From Priapulus caudatus (taxonomy: Eukaryota; Priapulida; Priapulimorpha; Priapulimorphida; Priapulidae): a DNA stretch of 20,795 nt. The notes beneath the pieces are model-generated. The model worked only from the letters and a program-made list of their open reading frames with translations. It did not search any database and was not told where the DNA came from. Positions within the stretch are counted from its first letter, which is position 1. Each line of letters starts with the position of its first letter. Shown piece after piece: positions 17,391 through 20,795 of the stretch. A program made the position numbers and the translations under genes. The stretch is taken from NCBI RefSeq assembly GCF_000485595.1, contig NW_014577724.1:73048-93842 (forward strand), read 5' to 3'.

Positions 17391-18328
17391 AACATAGAGA
17401 TATATCTCCTCTATAAATAAAACAAGTGATTGATTAGATTCATTCGCCAATAAACGTTTAATATTCATTAGAGCAATACCCGTGCAAAAGGTGGAGAATA
17501 TCCTTAAAACTACAAATTTGTATATTTCAATAGTTATAGTGCTGATAGTATTAGTAGTGTAATGGTTAGATTCAAGGCATAGCAAAACAAGGACCACAAT
17601 GTAAATAAGTGTGCTAGTCATGCTTTTTGTGTATATATCCTTGGTAGTTATCCAATTTTATGAATTCAGAATTTTATTGTAGAAGTATGCTATGTATTGT
17701 ATATTATGATGGATAATTGCCTAAATAAAAAATAAAATAAAAAGAACCTCTTTACTAGTAATAATATACTATATGCATTAAACGTCCTTTCCCCATAAAT
17801 CCACAATGTATCTAATCAAAGTACCGGTACTACTACTAGCAGGAGTAAGATAATATAGGATCTTACATTATCTTACTCCTGCTACTAGTAGTCTAATGCT
17901 GGTGTTCTGTGCAAGTATTTTGTGAATAAAAATATTTAGATCAAATAGAGCCAACACAAAAGCCTTATATTCTGACCGAATGACCGTGTTCAACCACTAC
18001 AAGTCTAGGTTAAAGGATAGAGAGCATGGCCAGATTCATCAGCAGTGACGTGCATTTTTGTCAGTAGGCCTACACAGCGCAGATTTTCATTACTTAAATT
18101 ATCAGAGTGGCTATATGCCCAGGCCGGGCACGGTCTTCGATTTCCTAAATGCCCGGCAGTTTTTAATTTTCAGCGTTATCTCAAGTAAACAAGGGTTAGG
18201 GTTAGGGTTAGTGTTAGTGTTAGGGTTAGGGTTAGGAACTGCCGGGCATTTAAGAAATCGAAGACCGTGCCCGGCTGCCGGGCATATACTAGTCTATAGC
18301 CACAGCATTAAAGGGAGAGTTTACTCTA
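17391..18328 (+). repeat. 938-bp direct duplication, copy 2
   Basis: Same order of parts as copy 1: A-rich tail, hairpin (~17829-17892), foldback with telomere-like array. The array at 18193-18234 reads GGGTTA x3, GTGTTA x2, GGGTTA x2. It carries AT as a 2-bp insertion after AATAGTT. Flanking sequence on both sides is unrelated to that of copy 1. Confidence 0.92.
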
Positions 18329-19487
18329 GGTTCTAGGGTTATTTTCAGCTAATTTAGGTTAAAATTACGCTACATAAAAAGTTTCATGGTTCAATCACCA
18401 TTAGAAATATTATTAAAAAATGTTTCAAAACTAACGACTACAGTTTGATTACAACGACGGTGGCGCCACTCAAAGCGCACGATCTGATAAGATGCGCAAA
18501 ACCACTTTCCAGCCAAGGGCTACAGACCGAGGGTGTTTCTTATTTATTCATTTAAAAGCAAAAGGATTGTAATATCTTATAAACGACATATAGTTTCAGT
18601 TATAATATGGATAAATTTGCCCTAAAATGAATATCGTTCGGTTAAATAGCATTTAGGTATAAATATAATTGCACTTTTCTGATTAGCCCTCGGTCTGTAA
18701 CCTGCAAAATAAATTGTCAAATACGCAACTTTTTCGGGGTGGCAGCACGGTCGCGGGTGTTATGCCGGCGCCGTTCAAATTTCGTAGCGTTGATGTATAA
18801 TTAATTATAACAATTAAATTAGGTATCTGGTAACAAGTACGTGTGGGTATAGACGATTTGTTATACAGTAAGTACAGTTGTATGCAGTAAAATCCTAGAG
18901 GCTACTGTCCCTTTAAATTATGTGATGCTGACAAAAACGTGATTAATATAATAATAATTTCGTGATATACCTACCGTACCGGTCCCTATTGTTTCATGAC
19001 ACATGACTACCTCTGAATAATTATGTGATGCATGGTATGTATGGAGAATTTTCCATATAATAGGCCTACTAACAACAACAAAAGAAATACTTACACAGCA
19101 ACAAAAAATCTGACACTGTACTCTGTAGACGTGTAGTCTGTACTCAGTAGGCGAACAATAATTAGCCAAATACACATTTTGCCACGGACATGGTTTAGCT
19201 AAATGGAGAGAATATTTACCCAACATGCATTGTCTCATAACTTTCCCGTGTTTTATATTAATGTTTTTCATCCTAACTATATTCTGCCAAAGACGATATT
19301 TCCTATTTCCTACTATTTCATCTAAATAAACATAACTTACCAGTGTTAATTGAATGGAATTACCTCCATTTGCTGCGAGCTAAACTGCTGCCACCTGTTA
19401 GAAATATAATGTACTTTTGTGTGAATGTATGTATGTATGTACATCATGTATGTATGAACGGGAACCTTTAGATCGGTGTTTCCCTTT
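18329..19487. other. Intergenic region with a possible small inverted-repeat element
   Basis: GGCTACAGACCGAGGG (18518-18533) is repeated inverted at 18687-18702 with one mismatch, 153 bp between. A GTAT microsatellite lies at about 19424-19439. ORFs here lack protein-like character. Confidence 0.5.
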
Positions 19488-19870
19488 TTATTTTTGATAG
19501 TTTCCCACCGGTAATTTCACTTTACCGGGAGATTTTTTTCGTAGCTTCCAGGCTGATTCTAAGTAATATTTAACCTGCTCTACCCAATCCCCATAACATC
19601 TATGTTCATTTAGCCCCAAGATGGTGAGCATCACCTGCATGTATGATGAGGCCACAGCTAGGTGTGACCTCACCTGTGAGCATAACATATCCTCCAGCTG
19701 TGCAGGGGTGACCGCAGGCCCTTGGGCCGTTTTAATAATAAAATGATAGTTAATAAATTTATACAACGTGTCAGTACTAGACCTACCAGTACCAGTAATA
19801 GTCAAATGTTTGATTTGACCTAATAACTTCACTTCAATACCGTCCAATACACCGCTGCAACACATATAGC
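19488..19870 (-). CDS. Unidentified ORF or terminal exon
   Basis: An open frame on the - strand. After a plausible acceptor (ATGTGTTGCAG) it reads GVLDGIEVKLLGQIKHLTIT, then a run with VTPAQLEDMLCSQVRSHLAV, then LTILGLNEHRCYGDWVEQVK and YYLESAWKLRKKSPGKVKLP, ending NYQK before TAA. The composition (balanced charge, amphipathic helices, Trp-containing WVEQVKYYLESAWKLRKK) looks like real protein, unlike neighbouring ORFs. The TAA overlaps AATAAA, so it could be a last exon with polyadenylation at the stop, or a transposon ORF tail. The frame stays open to 19934, but that part overlaps a hairpin. I do not recognise the family. Confidence 0.4.
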
Positions 19871-19885
19871 GCGCACGCCATTGTT

Positions 19886-19931
19886 CACAAATACACAGTA
19901 ATATAGAGTGATATATCACTGTGTATTTGTG
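19886..19931. repeat. Hairpin with perfect 14-bp arms
   Basis: CACAAATACACAGT (19886-19899) pairs exactly with 19918-19931, with an 18-base loop. The overlapping sequence GTGATATATCAC (19909-19920) is itself a palindrome. Confidence 0.85.
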
Positions 19932-19980
19932 CACAGTAGGCTATATTGAGCAATTGCCGAGGCTCGTCAATCAATAACGC

Positions 19981-20310
19981 AGGTACACGCATGTACACGC
20001 AGATACACGCACGTACACGCGGGTACACGGAGATACACGCACGTACACGCAAATACACGCACGTACACGCGGGTACACGCAGGTACACGCACGTACACGC
20101 AGATACACGCACGTACACGCGGGTACACGCACGTACACGCAGATACACGCACGTAAACGCACGTACACGCACGTACACGCGGGTACACGCACGTGCACGC
20201 GAGTACACGCACGTATACGCAGGTACACGCACGTACACGCACGTACACGCACGTACACGCGGGTACACGCACGTACACGCAGATACACACACGTACACGC
20301 GGGTACACGC
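19981..20310. repeat. 33-unit decamer tandem repeat (minisatellite)
   Basis: Unit NNRTACACGC, commonest form ACGTACACGC, with AGAT-, AGGT- and GGGT-starting variants. All 33 units keep an exact 10-bp register with no indels. The commonest unit is strictly alternating purine-pyrimidine. Stop codons are nearly absent in every frame, which produces several overlapping artificial ORFs. Confidence 0.97.
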
Positions 20311-20319
20311 AGCTTAGTG

Positions 20320-20493
20320 CCGATTTTATTATTATTGTAAAAGGTTTCTTGTTTAGGAAATGTTTTCCCTTTATATATAGCTCTAGTGTGCTTTTATTTA
20401 CCATTCCCTTTCTCCATCTGATTGTGCTGCCCTTTATAATGATTTTCTTCACCGTATTGTTCCATGATTCGCTGTTTTCCCAGTCTCTATTTA
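20320..20493 (-). pseudogene. Possible LINE reverse-transcriptase C-terminal remnant 3
   Basis: The - strand frame reads NRDWENSESWNNTVKKIIIK, then RWRKGMVNKSTLELYIKGK. The 'W...M..KSTLELY...K' pattern is found near the C-terminus of animal LINE ORFs, just beyond the GELGW region seen in remnant 2. The frame runs straight into the decamer repeat, so the element is truncated there. Confidence 0.4.
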
Positions 20494-20507
20494 TCAATAA
20501 AGGCCGT

Positions 20508-20561
20508 GGCTACGCGACCGGTTCCGGACGAGGAGCCGCTAGCTAGGCTACGCGTCCGGAC
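20508..20561 (+). repeat. Short GC-rich direct repeat
   Basis: GGCTACGCG followed by TCCGGAC occurs at 20508-20529 (with ACCGGT between) and again at 20546-20561. Its start, GGCCGTGGCTACG, resembles the left end of the element at 16597, so it may be a fragment of that family. Confidence 0.5.
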
Positions 20562-20654
20562 ATCCATCTCACACACTGATCTTGCGACACGTAGCTACAC
20601 GCATGATATTGCGCAACGGGACGCTCTGCTGATTGCCGAGTGTGTGTGTTTGCT

Positions 20655-20795
<141 letters not shown>

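Noticed and set aside
13183-18328. LTR retrotransposon with 936/938-bp LTRs and a 3.3-kb interior
   Set aside because: The repeats do not start TG or end CA, no primer-binding site or polypurine tract is visible, there is no flanking target duplication, and the interior holds unrelated elements but no gag or pol.
19981-20310. CRISPR-like regular repeat array
   Set aside because: Contiguous 10-bp units with no unique spacers, in a eukaryotic setting.
19885-20497. Several long overlapping ORFs, on both strands, with repeated Arg-Val-Cys-Thr-Tyr or Thr-Tyr-Arg-His composition
   Set aside because: They arise because the decamer repeat lacks stop codons in all frames. The 10-bp unit cycles through three frames every 30 bp, and no frame shows constraint.

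Overview
This is a eukaryotic window, best read as nuclear DNA of an invertebrate animal. The evidence is two intron-rich genes with metazoan orthologues, GT-AG introns, AATAAA polyadenylation signals, TTAGGG-type telomere-like repeats, and a dense load of short non-autonomous DNA transposons and LINE remnants. The species cannot be fixed from the sequence. No bacterial-style operon, CRISPR array, rRNA or convincing tRNA was seen.

Left part (1-6000). Positions 1-1614 are intron or upstream DNA holding two oppositely oriented copies of a dispersed repeat. Four exons (1615-3699, + strand) then give the C-terminal ~231 residues of an SSX2IP/ADIP-like centrosomal and junctional coiled-coil protein; its 5' exons lie outside the window. 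One intron carries a ~477-bp inverted-repeat element with reiterated subterminal motifs. The gene ends with AATAAA at 3836.

Middle (6000-11750). A complete 11-exon gene on the - strand (11716 down to 6104) encodes a 661-residue HMGXB4 (HMG2L1)-type HMG-box chromatin protein. All splice phases are consistent. One intron, inside the HMG box, is best explained by a GC-AG donor. The two genes are convergent, with about 2.1 kb between their polyadenylation signals.

Right part (11750-20795). This region is made of mobile-element debris. It contains three LINE reverse-transcriptase C-terminal remnants, a 936/938-bp direct duplication at 99% identity, several inverted-repeat elements, a hAT-like MITE split by a perfect hairpin with an 11-bp direct duplication, a 33-unit decamer satellite with Z-DNA character, and a long AG microsatellite at the window edge. 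One ORF with protein-like composition (19488-19870, -) is unidentified.

The most unusual theme is that three unrelated inverted-repeat structures within 4.5 kb (13.9, 15.4 and 16.7 kb, the first also duplicated at 18.1 kb) carry telomere-like GGGTTA/CCCTAA tracts in or beside their loops. The host genes look ordinary; I found no cluster suggesting a new multi-gene system.
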